From NCBI GenBank assembly GCA_907165065.1, contig OU015539.1:15592816-15656815 (forward strand): a stretch of 64,000 bases of DNA, given 5' to 3'. The translations under genes and the position numbers were made by a program. The notes beneath the pieces were generated by a model. The model searched no databases, had not been told where the DNA came from, and worked only from the letters and a program-made list of their open reading frames with translations. The stretch comes from Caprimulgus europaeus. Lineage: Eukaryota; Chordata; Aves; Caprimulgiformes; Caprimulgidae. Shown here one piece after another: positions 37,121 through 49,415 of the stretch (its first letter is position 1; every line of letters starts with the position of its first letter).

Positions 37121-37892
37121 TTTTCCCATACCAATCGATCCACTCCACGCATCGATCCCGGAGGAAATCTAGCTGGACGACGCCTCGCCAAACTCAATTA
37201 ACCACACAACCGTAGTCCCTTTTTCCTGGCCCTGTTCCAGTCAGATCTTTACATGCTCGAGTAATTTTAATCATATGAACTGCTCCGAGTAAATCCTGTT
37301 GAGCTTGGGGCTTCTGCTTGCCAATGCTGCAGGAACTTTGTAGAGTGTGTTGAATGCACCATCATTATGTGAATGGTTTCTCTGGCCATTGCTCAGTCTT
37401 TGGGGTTCTTATAAACAACGCCGCCTGACTGCAGCTCAAGTACTTGCTATTTGCCTTCTTATTTTCTTTTTCTCTTCATTTATGCTCTCCTCGGTGAGTT
37501 CATGTGTCACTGTTTACCTCTGTCACATGGTAGAGCTTCTCCACTTTGATTCAAGGAGTCCCAAACCCACAAGCAGCTCTCAAACCCAGTTATGCAAACC
37601 CCTCGCTGCGTGAACGCAGCCTTGCACCAGCGTTGGTCTGACGGTTCCTATTGACACAAGTATCTGCAACATGTCCCCATTCCATGAATATTTCAGCAAG
37701 TGTTGTTGTACCTGCCTGCTCGCTTGCCAGAAGCAATCACCAGGAGAATCGCTGTCACTGCCAAAATAAACTCATGGTTTTTATTTGAGGGAGGACTTGT
37801 AAATAGTATTTTTCTAGCGTTCACCCAGTTCTAAGTGGAACTCCCTGTCTGATGAATGCTGTTTACAGTGCAGCTCTGTTTGTTGTGAAACT

Positions 37893-37920
37893 GGGGGGGG
37901 GAAGGTGGGGGTGGGGGGTG
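37893..37920 (+). other. G-quadruplex-prone run
   Basis: Within 28 bp there is a run of nine G followed by GG, GGGGG and GGGGGG blocks separated by one to three bases. This satisfies the usual four-tract pattern because the nine-G run can supply two tracts. Structure is predicted, not shown. Confidence 0.6.
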
Positions 37921-39623
37921 GAAAAAAGGCAGTTTCTTGCACTTGCCAGCAGCATGCCAATGCGGTGGAGGAAGGTACATCCCCTCCTGCTGTCACTCTT
38001 GCACCAAAAGCCGATGCCCTATTCCTTGCTCTGCTTTGCACTGAAAGCCCACATGGATACACAGGAATTTCATGCTCTCAGAGTGGCAAATTGGAAGAAT
38101 CATGAATGAGGAAAAGCCCTCAGCTGGGTAGAGAAATGTTGACATTTTCCCTACAAGTCTTGCCATGGCTCCACCACTTAAAAAGCCATTAAGGAAAAGA
38201 CATGATACACCCTGCAAGGAATGATGAGTCGCATGTGTTCGTAGATTCAAAGGCAGGGAAAGCTCAACCTCAAATAGGGGAAAATGCAGGTAGAAGGTGA
38301 ATTTCTGGAAAGCAGCTCTTCCTGGATCAGCATAAAGCTGCAGGGGGGGGCTCAGCAGTGGGGCAGAACATGGTGCATCTCAAGAGGAAGGCGGAACAGA
38401 GAGCCAGAAGCCTCATCTCCACTGCTTCATCCCTCCAGGTAATTGTGGCTTCTCCTACACACCACAAGAAACCCACATGTCACAATGACGAAATCACACT
38501 TTTCTCCCACAAGGGAAAAAGGAGTATTTTTCTTTCTGCTTTTTCCTGTTTTCGCTGTGTTCAGAGTGAAAGGGAACTCTCTTTGCAGATGGAGCGTAGG
38601 AACGAGAGTGTTGTGGTGTCTCTGCAAACGCCACGTAGTCCTTCTGAAACTCTGCATCTTCAGTCATTCAAGACCTGCTGTTTTTCTCTCTGTACCATCC
38701 TCAGGGAGGAGGAACAAACATTTGGAGGCTACTGGTGGCTTCAGAGTGGTTTGGAAAGGTGAAGGATGTGGAGGATTCTACAGGAACACCAGCTCAATGA
38801 AGGCCAACGCCATTAGAAATCAAAAGCGACCGGCAGTGCAAATGGCATCACTCCAAATTTCTGTGACCTGAAGCTGCTTTTGCTGCTTTTGCTTCACACA
38901 GCCCCAAGGTTTGAGCAGTGCCCTTCTCAATGCTCATGTCTTAAATAAGAGCTGGGTGCAAGCTCCCAGTGCTCCATGGAGTCCATTGGTCACCAGGTTG
39001 GAAAGTAGTTGCTGGCTTTAGATAGACTTTAACCCTCTTTTTCTATTTGAGGTGTGTCCTCTCTTCACCTTCACATTTTTGCCTTTTTAAAATATGGGTT
39101 TTTTTAATTCCCATATAGAAAGTTGATGACTTTGCCTGCTCCATTAGCCATTCACCTACTCCTGAGCCTGAAGAATGGCTTAAACACTCTTTTGACACAG
39201 TCCCTTGAAAGTAAAGTTGCTCTGCTGCGGTCAATGAACATGACGTGGGAAAAACACATGAATACTTCCACTGGTAGCACCGAGGATGACTATAAATAAA
39301 CCCTTCATTACAGTATTTATGTATTATTACATCATCTAGCCACTTACAACAGAGAGCCACTGGAAGCGTTGAATAATGCAAGGATAATCGCCTCTGCATT
39401 AGTTCCACTGTCACTGGCATGATGTATTCTCTGGTGATATTGCCATGCTGGTTGCTTCGCCCAGTGTTGCGTGACATCGGTGGTGACGTTCGAGTATCAG
39501 CGGGCCCTCTGCAGATGACACACGGTACTTTGCGTGGTCCGTGTAGCTCGGTGTTATATAATAAGGGTGCTTCACTGAAGAGTTTTAGCAGCACATGGCT
39601 TTTTTTTTTTCCCTGATCATTTC

Positions 39624-39988
39624 ACAGAATCACAGAATATTAGGGATTGGAGGGGACCTCGAAAGCTCATCCAGTCCAATCCCCCTGCTGGAGCAGGAAC
39701 ACCTGGATGAGTTTGCACAGGAAGGCGTCCAGGCGGGTCTTGAATGTCTCCAGAGAAGGAGACTCCACACCCTCCCTGGGCAGCCTGTCCCAGGGCTCTG
39801 TCACCCTCACAGGAAAGAAGTTCCTCCTCAAGTTTAAGCAGAACCTCCTGTGTTCCAGCTTACACCCATTACCCCTTGTCCTATCATCGGTCGTTACTGT
39901 GAAGAGCCTGGCCCCATCCTCCTCACACTCACCATTCAAATATTTATAAACATTAATCAGGTCCCCCCTCAGTCTCCTCTTTCATTCC
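39624..39988 (-). mobile_element. CR1: CR1 LINE 3' fragment
   Basis: Minus-orientation CR1 with tail tcacagaatcacagaatatt at its plus-strand left edge, then 'gggacctcgaaagctcatcc', 'gagaaggagactccacaccc', 'ttcctcctcaagtttaagca' and 'caggtcccccctcagtctcc'. It is long for this window and well preserved, probably the youngest copy. Open frames on both strands are ORF2 remnants or antisense. Confidence 0.95.
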
Positions 39989-40982
39989 AATGAGGTGTCC
40001 ATTTCTGGAAGGAAGTTTGTTTTGAAACAGCCAGTGGAATATGCTGGTTGTGCAAGGCTCCAGCAGCCTCATACATGGAGAAAGGAGGTTTGCATCACAG
40101 CTGCCAACCGTACATCTAAGGAATCACCCTACGTTGTGCTGATGAGGCACATTGGGCCCCAGGTGGCTCCTGCCGCTCCAATGCCTTCTTCAGCCACAGA
40201 CATAGGTGAGAGATGGTGAGTGCAGGGAACTGAGATGCTTAGAGCTTGACAAGAAGCTATTTCAGTGGTGAGGCTCAAACTCATGTCAGCTAAATCCATT
40301 TCTGGGCCATATGTAGGACTTCCTCACAAAACAAATCAGATTACTTAAAAGTGCTATTAAATGATACAAAAGTATCATAATACCTTTGAGTTGCTTTTTT
40401 TTGTTGTTGTTGCTACTTTTCTTCCTTTTTTCAGAGAAGAGGAGTGGGTTGGATACATGCTTAGTGTGACCATGCTTAGACCACGGTTGAGGAGCTTTCT
40501 TGCTGACTGTGGATTTTAATTCCCTCCGTTTTGACAGCCTTCCCTTTAAGGAAGCCCAACAAAACAAAAATCCTTTCTCTTGACTTGAATGTCTCTCTGC
40601 TGGTTTTCATGGCAGGGACGCCCATCTCAATTACACTGTGGTCAACAGCATTCAGTGCCTCATTGATCGTCACTTGTTAAACGAGCTCCTGTGTGGCCTT
40701 GAGGACCAAGTCCAGAGGAGGGATCTCCACCACAGTGCTTGGAAGGGGCTGCGCCAAAAAGCAGTCGTTTCAGATGTTGAGAAATCGCTTCTCTGAACCT
40801 TGTCCTCACATGACATATGACCAATTTCTGCACAAAGATCTGCAGTTGACTTTTATTGCAGCTCCGATTTAGCTGCTTCTTTGATTTATCGCAACAATGC
40901 ACATTCAATATCTTCCTTCTGATCTGGAGGCCAGAAATATAACTCCACTCATATGTTTGTATTCTTAGGACTTGGGATTTCA
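39989..40982. other. Unique sequence, no recognised gene
   Basis: The part 40490-40960 has protein-like minus-strand frames (for example NAVDHSVIEMGVPAMKTS) without splice sites I can defend, and may be a conserved noncoding element or a very old unclassified repeat. Confidence 0.45.
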
Positions 40983-41105
40983 CCGATTCAGAAACTCATT
41001 CATAGATTCACAGGGTTTAAGGCCAGAAGGAACCATGAGAACATCTGGTATGACTTCCTATATTTCAAAGCCACTCACTTGCAGCCAATTAGCCCAGTAC
41101 CGAGC
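40983..41105 (-). mobile_element. CR1: Ancient CR1 relic
   Basis: The sequence 'attcatagattcacagggtt', then 'ggccagaaggaaccatgaga' and 'acatctggtatgacttccta', matches the antisense 3' end of an old amniote CR1 abundant in crocodilians and turtles. It is strongly diverged. Confidence 0.7.
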
Positions 41106-43044
41106 CCAGTAGCTTTGCTGCATCTTCCAGAAAAACATCCAGCTCCGGACATACCGAGATATGGGAATGTGAACATATCAGAAATTGGAGATTCACCAAC
41201 TTACTTGATTTGGAAGCTCATATTGATTAAAAAATGTGCCTCGTTTCTAATCCACTTTTCTTTGGCTTCATATCTAGCTATCAGTTTTGCACCTTTCTCC
41301 ACTTCATAACTGAGCAGCGTTACCTGGCAAGCTATATTCTTTACACTTTGGAGTTGTTTTATTTTTTGCCCAACATCTGGACAAAAGGCTGATGTATCAG
41401 AAGTATTTGTGAGTCAACTTTACTGCAGTTTTGGCTACGTAAAAAACTTTTCGCACTGTTGCTTGCGTTATTATTTGTTCTTAAATAATACAGAGAAAAT
41501 TCACTCTGAAAAAGGGAACAGAAATTTGCCTTTCAGAAAATGTTTGTGTGAGAACAAACTCGGGATATTTAAAAATATTTTTCAAAAGACTTTAATTTAG
41601 AAAAATGAACATAAATTCAACTTGCTGATGGAAAACACAAACTGACATTTCTTGGTGAAGCAAGGGCTGTGACCAGCCTTGTCAATGGGCTTCTGAACAC
41701 CTCACCCATCTCCCTGCATGGATACGTTGTACGTTATTACTCTCTCCCCAACCCCTTTTGACATGGAGGTGGAGATAGAATTGTGTCTCACACCATCAAG
41801 TCATATTTGCCAGCTTTGAAATTGGTTGTGCAGTCTCACTCTCCTTCCTTTCTGTTTTTCAGTAGCTATACTATTCACTGGGACTCCTGATCCTGAAGGG
41901 CCTGATCATTGCCACAGTTTGTCCTTCTGGCTGTTTATCAAGGACACACTTTTCTCACTGTTGCAAATTTACACCAGAAGATTTTAGGTTTTGTTCAGTA
42001 TTATCTTTCCTTCTTCTTTCTGTGGGCACAGAAATGTTAATGCTACACGAAGGGCCTTCTGAAAGAGACTCATTTCAATTTCATTTTCTGAACCCTCTGA
42101 CTTTCTTCCTTCCATCCAAATGTCATTGGTTTTCATTATTTTTAGTGTACTTAATAAATAGCAGTGGAAGAGCTGGGAAGAATCAGATGCTTGTCACACA
42201 TGGATTTCTCCATCTTTGGCAATATATGAAATTGAACTAAAAAAAAAGCAACTCTTTGGGCTGAGGAATGCAATAGCTGCACGCGGGCAGGCAGAAATGC
42301 CGGTGACGTTAGTGGCGTTAGGAATGTGGGTACCACCTAGCTGCCGTGTTGCTAATACTTCTCTAGCTTTTACCTCTGGGCCTGAAGAACCACGTCATCC
42401 ACCTAGCTGGAAGTCAAGCTCAGAGATTGTTTTGGAGAGCTGATGCATAATTGTAAAGGCTTATAGCTAAGGAATGTGGTGCGTCTCACACGGCACTGCG
42501 TAAAAGCATCCAGGCTGGGGCAGGAGGGACCATTGGCCTCCCAGGGACCACAGGGTGTGGATGGAGAAGACAATCATTAATATTAATAGCATCAGCCTCA
42601 GAGGAGCACCCAGGGGCTCTGTTAGTGAGTGTGACCCCAGCATGCAAGGTGCAGAGCAAACAAGAGCTCCATCCATTTGCTCATGGGTGGTCATGAGACA
42701 AACGTACCTGAACATGGCCAGTTACTGCACGTTTGTAGGAATGAGCTATCACTGGGCACTTCTGTGGGCTCATTTCATCAAGGGGATCCATCATTTCATG
42801 AGGGTATCCAAAGACAAGGCTGTGAAAAATGAGTCTTTGCCTGAGACCTCATTTTTGGTGGTAGGAGGAGAGTCTGGACAGAGGCAGCCTGCCTGCTTGT
42901 AAAATAAAATAATAATAATTAAAAAAAAGGATGTAAAGTCTGTGGCAAAACTTGTAATTTCTGGAAAATTCTGACTTCCTTCTTTCTGGGTATTTCTACA
43001 GATCCATCACTTACAAAATAGTTGCACATCCCATGCTGCTAATA

Positions 43045-43135
43045 TACGATCCCCACATGGCTCCTACCAGTTTTACAGGCGAAGAGCTGAGACACAAAAC
43101 AAGAGGAGCTGAAGGATTGAGCCACAGGGGAAGCC
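43045..43135 (+). mobile_element. Possible MIR-like CORE-SINE relic
   Basis: The stretch 'gttttacaggcgaagagctg' and 'agacacaaaacaagaggagc' parallels the MIR core (TTTACAGATGAGGAAACTGAGGCAC). It is short and diverged. Confidence 0.3.
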
Positions 43136-44546
43136 CCGGGTGAAGGAAGGAGTTCTCCTGCTTTCCCCCAGCCACGCTTACTCTCTCTTCCAGTCTTGCA
43201 ACAGCCATGGGGGGAAAAGAGCCAAGCTGGGCAGAGCTGTGACCTGCTCCTGTGGATCTAGGCTCTGGGGTCTCCAAATGGCGAAAGCATTTTGGTGTGG
43301 GTGTGCAGGCTCAACCTCTTCTTCACTTAAAAAAAAAGAAGAAAAAAGATATAAAACTGCTGTGAGGGAGCCAAAAGGGATTTTTCTTTCTTTTTTTTTT
43401 TTTTCTTGGCCCTCTTGCTACTTCTGTGGGAACCCAGCAGTATTGTTTCCAGAAGGCTCAGTCTCTGTCACCCAAGTCTTTGGCGTGTTTGGGGACACCC
43501 TTACTACTTCCCTTTCCTCCCCTGCAGAAGAGTCCAACGCAGCTTTGACCGCAAAGCCCAGGAGGCCTTGGAGTTTGTCTGAAACAAAAGAAAAAGATTG
43601 CGAAAGGCGGTGGTGTCAAATAATGCTTCCATTTAGTAGGAATTTTGCTCCCCTTGCATTCCCAGGCAGCACCTGCTGTGTAAGGCTCTTGGCCAGCTCC
43701 TCTGAGCCTCTGTGGTAAAACAAACAAAAACAGCAGGGAAAAAAATTCCTCTTTATAACGCCTGTTATCCTCAGGCTACCTTCCAACACCGCCTCGCCTC
43801 CCCATGTCGACAGTACTCTCCAGGGAAACAGGATATTACGGGGCCAGAAAGCCTTGTGCAAATGGGTAGTTGAGCAACGGAGGAAGAGACCCTGTCTTAT
43901 TGAAAACAAGACTGTTTTCCTTCTCTTCCCTTCATGCCTAAATGCAGAAGGGTCCTTATTGATGTCCCAGCCAAAAAAAGAAAAAGGAAAAATAGAAATG
44001 ACACATTGTTACTTCCATGCTCAAAACAATTAGGAATTATTCTGCATTAGGGAAAAATACAGTTGGGATAGAGAGGGATGGGCAGTCTGTCTGGAGGACG
44101 TGGTCTTTGGAGACATGTATAACCCTCTGCTCAACCCCTGTTATCCACTGTTTCTTCTCACTTGCCTTGCTATTTCAGGGTAGTTTTGAAGTAATTTTGT
44201 GTTTTGGAGCACTGTGGAACTGTCTGTTCTGGAGATTGTTCATGTTTATCTGGTGTCTGGCCAGAACAGCCCACCTGTCATTTACCTGCTCAGCCCCTGG
44301 CATTGGTGCACCACCAGCAATACTGGTGAGGACTTGTGTGGCCCTCAGGAAATGAGCTAATATCTCCCAGGGGTTTAACAACTTTTCTCTCACCTCACAA
44401 TCTGCCTGTGACCCTTGGCTGCTCTGGACACTCTTGATCATGGAAGAAAAAGAGTTTCAGGGCCTTGTTTTTGATCCTACCTTTAGGCAATGCCTTCCAG
44501 ATAGCTCTCCCTAGGCCAAATAGCCCTGCATTTGAGATGGACAGAG

Positions 44547-44640
44547 ATTCATGGGCTGTTGTGCTCACCTGGCCTGACCTTCATAACACAGGCTATTGAA
44601 CAACTGCAGGCATCCAAAGCAGATACAAGATACAAGGAGC
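44547..44640 (-). mobile_element. CR1: Probable ancient CR1 relic
   Basis: The stretch 'cacctggcctgaccttcata' then 'acacaggctattgaacaact' resembles the antisense 3' region of old amniote CR1 (…CTGACCTCCTG.ATAACACAGGCCATAGAA…). The tail itself is not clear. Confidence 0.45.
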
Positions 44641-45146
44641 CCATAACTCTTGCTCTGTTCAACCACACTGCCTTCATCTCACCTCAGATAGAGCTCCAAG
44701 TCAAATGTTCTCAGCAAACCTTCAGGTCTACACTTTGACCAGTCTCCGTCCCTTCCTTCCCTCTTATTGCATACCTGGTTGAGGGTAAAGAGAAGAGCAA
44801 AGATGCAGTGAGATGGAGGTATGTTCTGGGAAAAAAAACAGGATTTGTGGAAGTGATGGAGGAAGTCCACGTGACCTTCCACTTGCCTCCTCACCAGAGC
44901 TTTCCCAAGGTGTGGGTCAAGACATGTACAACCCACAAGGGATCAGGTTGAGGAAAGACAGCTCAGCTCCTCATTTTGTTGGAAGCAGTGCTTTAGCTTT
45001 GTAGGCTACCAGTGTGTCTGCCAAGACATCTCTGCACCATTCAAATGAAAGATGCTCTACAAAGGGCTCCCACTCCTTCCGTGGTCTCCTGTTCTGAGCA
45101 GCTGTGCTTGGTGTCCAATGTGCATGTTCTTATTTTCAAATGTGCT

Positions 45147-45415
45147 GGTGGTGGGTTGACCCTGGCTAGGTGCCAGGTGCTCACCAAAGCTGCTCTATCT
45201 CTCCACCTCCTCAACTGGACAGGAGAGAGAAAATATCACAAAAGGCTCGTGGGTCAAGATAAGGACAGGGAGGGATCACTCACCAATGGACCTCCCTGGG
45301 CTGCAGGTGGACAGCCTGCCTCACCATGGTCTTCACCATGGGCCACAGGGGAATCTCCACTCCAGCACTTGGAGCACCTCCTCCTGGTCCTTCTTCACTG
45401 ACCTTGGCCACCTGT
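45147..45415 (+). mobile_element. Avian ERV-type repeat fragment
   Basis: The string beginning 'ggtgggttgaccctggctag' and continuing with 'gacaggagagagaaaatatc', 'gtgggtcaagataaggacag' and 'gagcacctcctcctggtcct' is a high-copy interspersed repeat that I associate from memory with avian endogenous retroviruses. It lacks recognisable LTR ends, target-site duplication and any gag, pol or env frame. A segment between about 45289 and 45294 ('cactcaccaatggacctcc') joins parts normally separated, so it is internally deleted. Family assignment (ERVL or ERVK) is uncertain, and the orientation follows the form in which I know the repeat. Confidence 0.6.
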
Positions 45416-48400
45416 GTAGTCCACCCTCCTCCCGCCCCCCATCAAAACCTTGACACATAAATCAAATACAGTCCTACTAAAAACATCACAGAAGAAATTA
45501 AGATGCCACATGGAGTCTCTCCATCATCCAAGAATGAGGTCTTGTTTTACTGTCTGAAAGGTTCTGCCTCAGCAGGTAGTTTCTGAACGCAGTCCCCATA
45601 TTTACAACATGAAACATCTGTCCTGTGGTGGCCAAATCTAGCAGTGGTGATGACAGAGCTGCAGCCTCTTGGATACACTTATTCTCCATGAAGTTATGGG
45701 ACAGTTCCTCTGACCAGGTGTAGGTGCCCACTTTAGGATGACATGAATCACTCTGCAAATACCTAGCTCATTTAGGAATGCCTACACTGGAGATAGCTGA
45801 AGTGAGGCAGGGTGAGTAGAGGATGCCTCATGTCGGGTCTCCCACTTCTGGACTGGAATCATAGTAGAAATTAGTTCAAAACCCGCACTGAACTGCAGCC
45901 ATAAGTTATATACTTGGTAAGGACATCAGTAAGTGATAGTGAACCACCTGTGTGAATCCAGAGTCAAACAGGTCCATTTGCCTAAAGCAACCTTGACATT
46001 ATTCCCATAACATTTTGCTGGCACTATTTGCTCACATCCTCTTGAAACTCTCCTGCCTTGTTAACACAACCCTAGTGATTTTGGTACGTGCTGCGTTGTT
46101 GACTTAGGAGTTTTATCCATCACTTCATTTTCTGTAGCATTAACACTAGCATTAGCACTGGAATTACCATGAGTGCCACTGCTGAAGAAGGTCCCAAGCC
46201 ACCTGCCATAGTCTACCGCTCACGCTCGCAGAAGCAAACAACCCTCCGTAGCGTACGTCCTCCAGCAGTACCTTCACTAAACAACCCCCACCTGGTTGCA
46301 ATTCCATCTCATGACTCCCTTCCTCCCTCTATACCCCTAAAACCATCCACAGCATGTTGGCTTTATGATTTCAGGTGAGATTTTAGCATTAAACTCTAGT
46401 CAGAACAGCGTGAGGAGCCCGTATAACGACTGCTGGGATTGTGCTGGGTAGGCCCCGTGTAAGGAACTCTCCTCAAATAACCCAGCTTGAATGTCAGAGC
46501 CCGTGCTGTATTGTGTTTCACATTCTGGCTGTGGGAGCGCTTCCCCAGCAGGAGTCAGGGTAACAAATCCCTTGCTCTCGCAGGAGGGCCCCATAAAATG
46601 AATGATTCTGGATCTCACGCTCTTGAGGAGGTCTCGGTTACTCCAGCAGTTACTGCTCGTAGCAGGAACGACCGTAGGGGACAGAGGGAGGGAAGGGTGG
46701 GTTTGGCAACCTCTGCTGTATCCTCGCCCCTGTGTCAGAGCAGGAAGGAGCACCAGGACCCTGTTCTCCCTTCCAATCTATACTTTTGAGTAGACATTAA
46801 ATTAAAAAGAAACTAAAAACCAGAGAGTGAATAAACCCCGAGGCTGAGATTGAATCAAACCCATCCACTTGAAATCCTGCACGACCGCCGCTGACGGGAG
46901 GCTCCCGATTACTCCTGGCTCAGCAGCACCCATCTCAGTACGTTTATGGGGTGGCAAAAACTGAGACTGTTCCCCCTGTGAGCCACATAAACCGGGGCCA
47001 AACCCCTCGGCTCCCTCCTGGAGCAGCTGTCGGCATCCCCTCCGCCAAGTCCCGCGGCTCGGCAGCCAGCGCGGCCGCCTCTCCATCCGTGTCAGAAACC
47101 TGAACTCCCCCACTTCTCCTTGGGAGAGGGAGGTTGTTCCCTCAACTATCTCCCGTCTCTTGTTATCTTGCTTTCCTTGTCAGCCAGTGAACTGTGAAGC
47201 AGCAGCCGAGAGAAAAATGAACTCTGACCTCATTTTTTCCCCCTACAATTAGCCAGAACTGTGCCTTTTATTTCTATTTTTTTTTTCTTTCCCTCCCCAC
47301 TTTTTAAATGATTAATAAGACAATTTGGTCCTTAGCTTCTGCAGTGAGGCGAGTGTGCTGACAAAGCACTGCGATGCCTCTTCCAGGTCACCCGGCAGCA
47401 GGCCATGTCTTTATGAAAACATAAAAATTGGAGGGACTTATTTGAGGAATTTGGAGACGGAGAGGCAGGAATTTTGCCTTTCAGACCCTGGCAACTGCAT
47501 GTCTGCAGTGGTCTCTGAGCCACAGCGACTGCCATGGAAAGGAGCAACCTGTGAGCTCTGAAAAACAGATTCTTTTTTTTTTCTTTTTCTTCATTTGTTA
47601 TGTTTCTTTTAACTGCACAGCTGCTGCCCTTCACCTGCTTTAGGTGGTGATGGCCTCAGGGTGTGCAGGAAGCTGGAGCGAGTGGCAAAACACAGCCCTG
47701 TAAACATGCTTGATGGCAATGCACAGGGAGATCCTCACTCCTGCTCACCCTACACCTGAGCATTGCTCTTCCACATGGGCTTATCCCTCCCTGGAGTGTC
47801 CTAAGCTCCTCTTGCAGCAAGGAGAAGGGAACCAAGGCCAGGTGGAGTCGCTTCTCTTTTATTGTCCCTGCCTGCTTCATGGCACCTGATGCATCTGGAG
47901 ACAGAAACCCCGTGTGCTCCCAGGTTTTGCTGGGGTTGGAAGGACTTGCACTATGGGGATGCTCCTGAGGTGAGCAGGCAGGGAAAGGACCTTCCTTGGG
48001 GCAGCTATAAATGGGCAAAGCACCAAAGAACAGCACTGGTGGGAACAATCCTGCATCAGCTTCTGGTCAATGGCTTATTGGCTTGCTAGGTCTCCCCTAA
48101 TCAGTGCCAGCCCTTCAGTCCCATCAGTTAGAAAATCCAACTTCAGGAGCTGCTTTTCACACTGCTCCTGTAGACCTCTCCATATTGCTTGAGGAAGCCA
48201 ATGCCAGGCCAATGCATGCAATGTGTGTATGCTTAAAAAAGGACAGGTAGCAGGATATTGGCCTCTCTGAAAACATCCTTGGTGCATTAGAGAAACAAGC
48301 TGCTCTTAGATATGGTTGTGGAGTGGCCTATAGAGTAAACAAAGTGATTCTTGCCATATTGTGATGTCCTTCTGTGTCACCTGGTTGGAGGAGGAGGGCA

Positions 48401-49259
48401 TGCTCTTGGCTGAGGAACAGTGGTGGCACTGCTCAGGGGGATGTGATGAGCAGAGAAGCCAGCAGGTGAGCATGGAGTCTTCTCCAGAACCATGAATGCA
48501 ATAGCAAACCTTTTATCACACCTCTTGCTACCATCCATATGGTTAAATGGATTTCAAGGCTGCAGCACTTGCCTAAAAGAGGTATATTCTGGCATCAAGG
48601 CTCTCGTGGTTTCACCCAAAGACAATCCATCCCGTAGGCTTTTGGTGGCCTTGGTTTCACTCGTTCTGTCCATGACCTCCAGGTGACAGGGGCGGCGTTA
48701 GCCCCCGCAGCCTCTCTCAGCCTTTCTGCCCTTTGCACTGCCCAGCTCTGAGGAGGAGCTTTTCCCTGCCCTTTCCAGGAGGCCTCCCTGGCTCTTTCAA
48801 TCTTTCTCGGAAGAGCTGTTATCTGTCCAGATGTTTGTGAGGGGGAGGACTCCAAGAGGAGCCTTCTTCATTACCTCCAACAAACTCTCCCTTTTCTGCA
48901 GCAGATGCTTCCCACTCCTCCCACCGCACAGCTGGGGCAGGGAGAAGGAGATGTCAAAATTCATGGGCCTGGTAGATACTGTCTCTAGTGTGGCCATGGA
49001 AAAGGAAAGAAACAGCAGTCACTGCCCCTGGACAAGCACTCTGAAGTGCCAGAGATGTCCCACTAATTCATGTATGCCACTTAATAATTAAAAACTCCCA
49101 TACAATTGTTTCGCAAACGCTGGTTTTTAGTCATCGTTATGAATTTTTTACTGTAGTACCTCCCAGGAGCAAGTGGGATCGGGCTCTCGTCATGCTATGC
49201 AATCTGCAAGCAGCCAGGGAGGCTGAATTCCTTTCTCTAAGAGTTGACAGTCCAAATAA
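45416..49259. other. Unique sequence, no recognised gene
   Basis: A GC-rich, CpG-containing block at 46860-47100 (accgccgctgacggg, tcccgcggctcggcagcc, gcgcggccgcctc) could be a small CpG island. An ATG-started open frame at 46169 reaches a TCAG|GTGAGA donor at 46374 but is not recognised. The rest shows no repeats or exons. Confidence 0.45.
46860..47100. other. Small CpG-rich patch
   Basis: Clustered CpGs, including a NotI-type GCGGCCGC word near 47071, in otherwise CpG-poor flanks. It could be an unmethylated regulatory element. No transcript is assigned. Confidence 0.35.
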
Positions 49260-49415
49260 ACAAGGCAGACAAAAGAGAGGAGGGGAAACAGAAGCTCAAG
49301 GGAGGTGAAGTGAGTTGTCCAAGGTCACGCAGCAGGTCAGTGCCAAAGCTGGGAGCAGAACTCATGCTGCCAGCTCCTGCTCTCATGCCCTATCCCCCCA
49401 GGGAAGACTAGGCCA
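49260..49415 (+). mobile_element. MIR-like CORE-SINE relic
   Basis: The best MIR-type match in the window: 'ggaggtgaagtgagttgtcc', 'aaggtcacgcagcaggtcag', 'tgccaaagctgggagcagaa' and 'ctgctctcatgccctatccc' parallel the MIR core and its 3' side (AGGTTAAGTGACTTGCCCAAGGTCACACAGC…GGCAGAGC…). Such amniote MIR copies are rare but known in birds. This one is ancient and non-autonomous. Confidence 0.75.

Larger units (their letters stand above)
36059..39623. other. Unique sequence with regulatory-looking patches
   Basis: No gene seen. AT-rich blocks at about 36600-36910 and 37190-37310 carry TTTAATTTAT, TAATTG and GTAATTTTAATCATATG-type words typical of noncoding conserved elements. The block 39230-39600 is unique, with several retained CpGs (gacatcggtggtgacgttcg). 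The 183-codon minus-strand frame through it has no domain. A small tandem triplication and a G-rich run are listed separately. Confidence 0.45.
41106..45146. other. Unique sequence with weak old-repeat traces
   Basis: No gene seen. Traces near 41885-41980 ('cctgatcctgaagggcctga') resemble old sauropsid repeats but are too short to classify. A poly-T run lies at 43388-43404 and an A-rich run near 43327-43347. The 192-codon plus-strand frame at 43140 has no domain and crosses these low-complexity runs. Confidence 0.45.

Noticed and set aside
41885-41985. Possible old sauropsid palindromic repeat
   Set aside because: Only short phrases look familiar. No family could be named.
43140-43718. 192-codon plus-strand open frame
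   Set aside because: Crosses an A-rich run and a poly-T run, with no domain.
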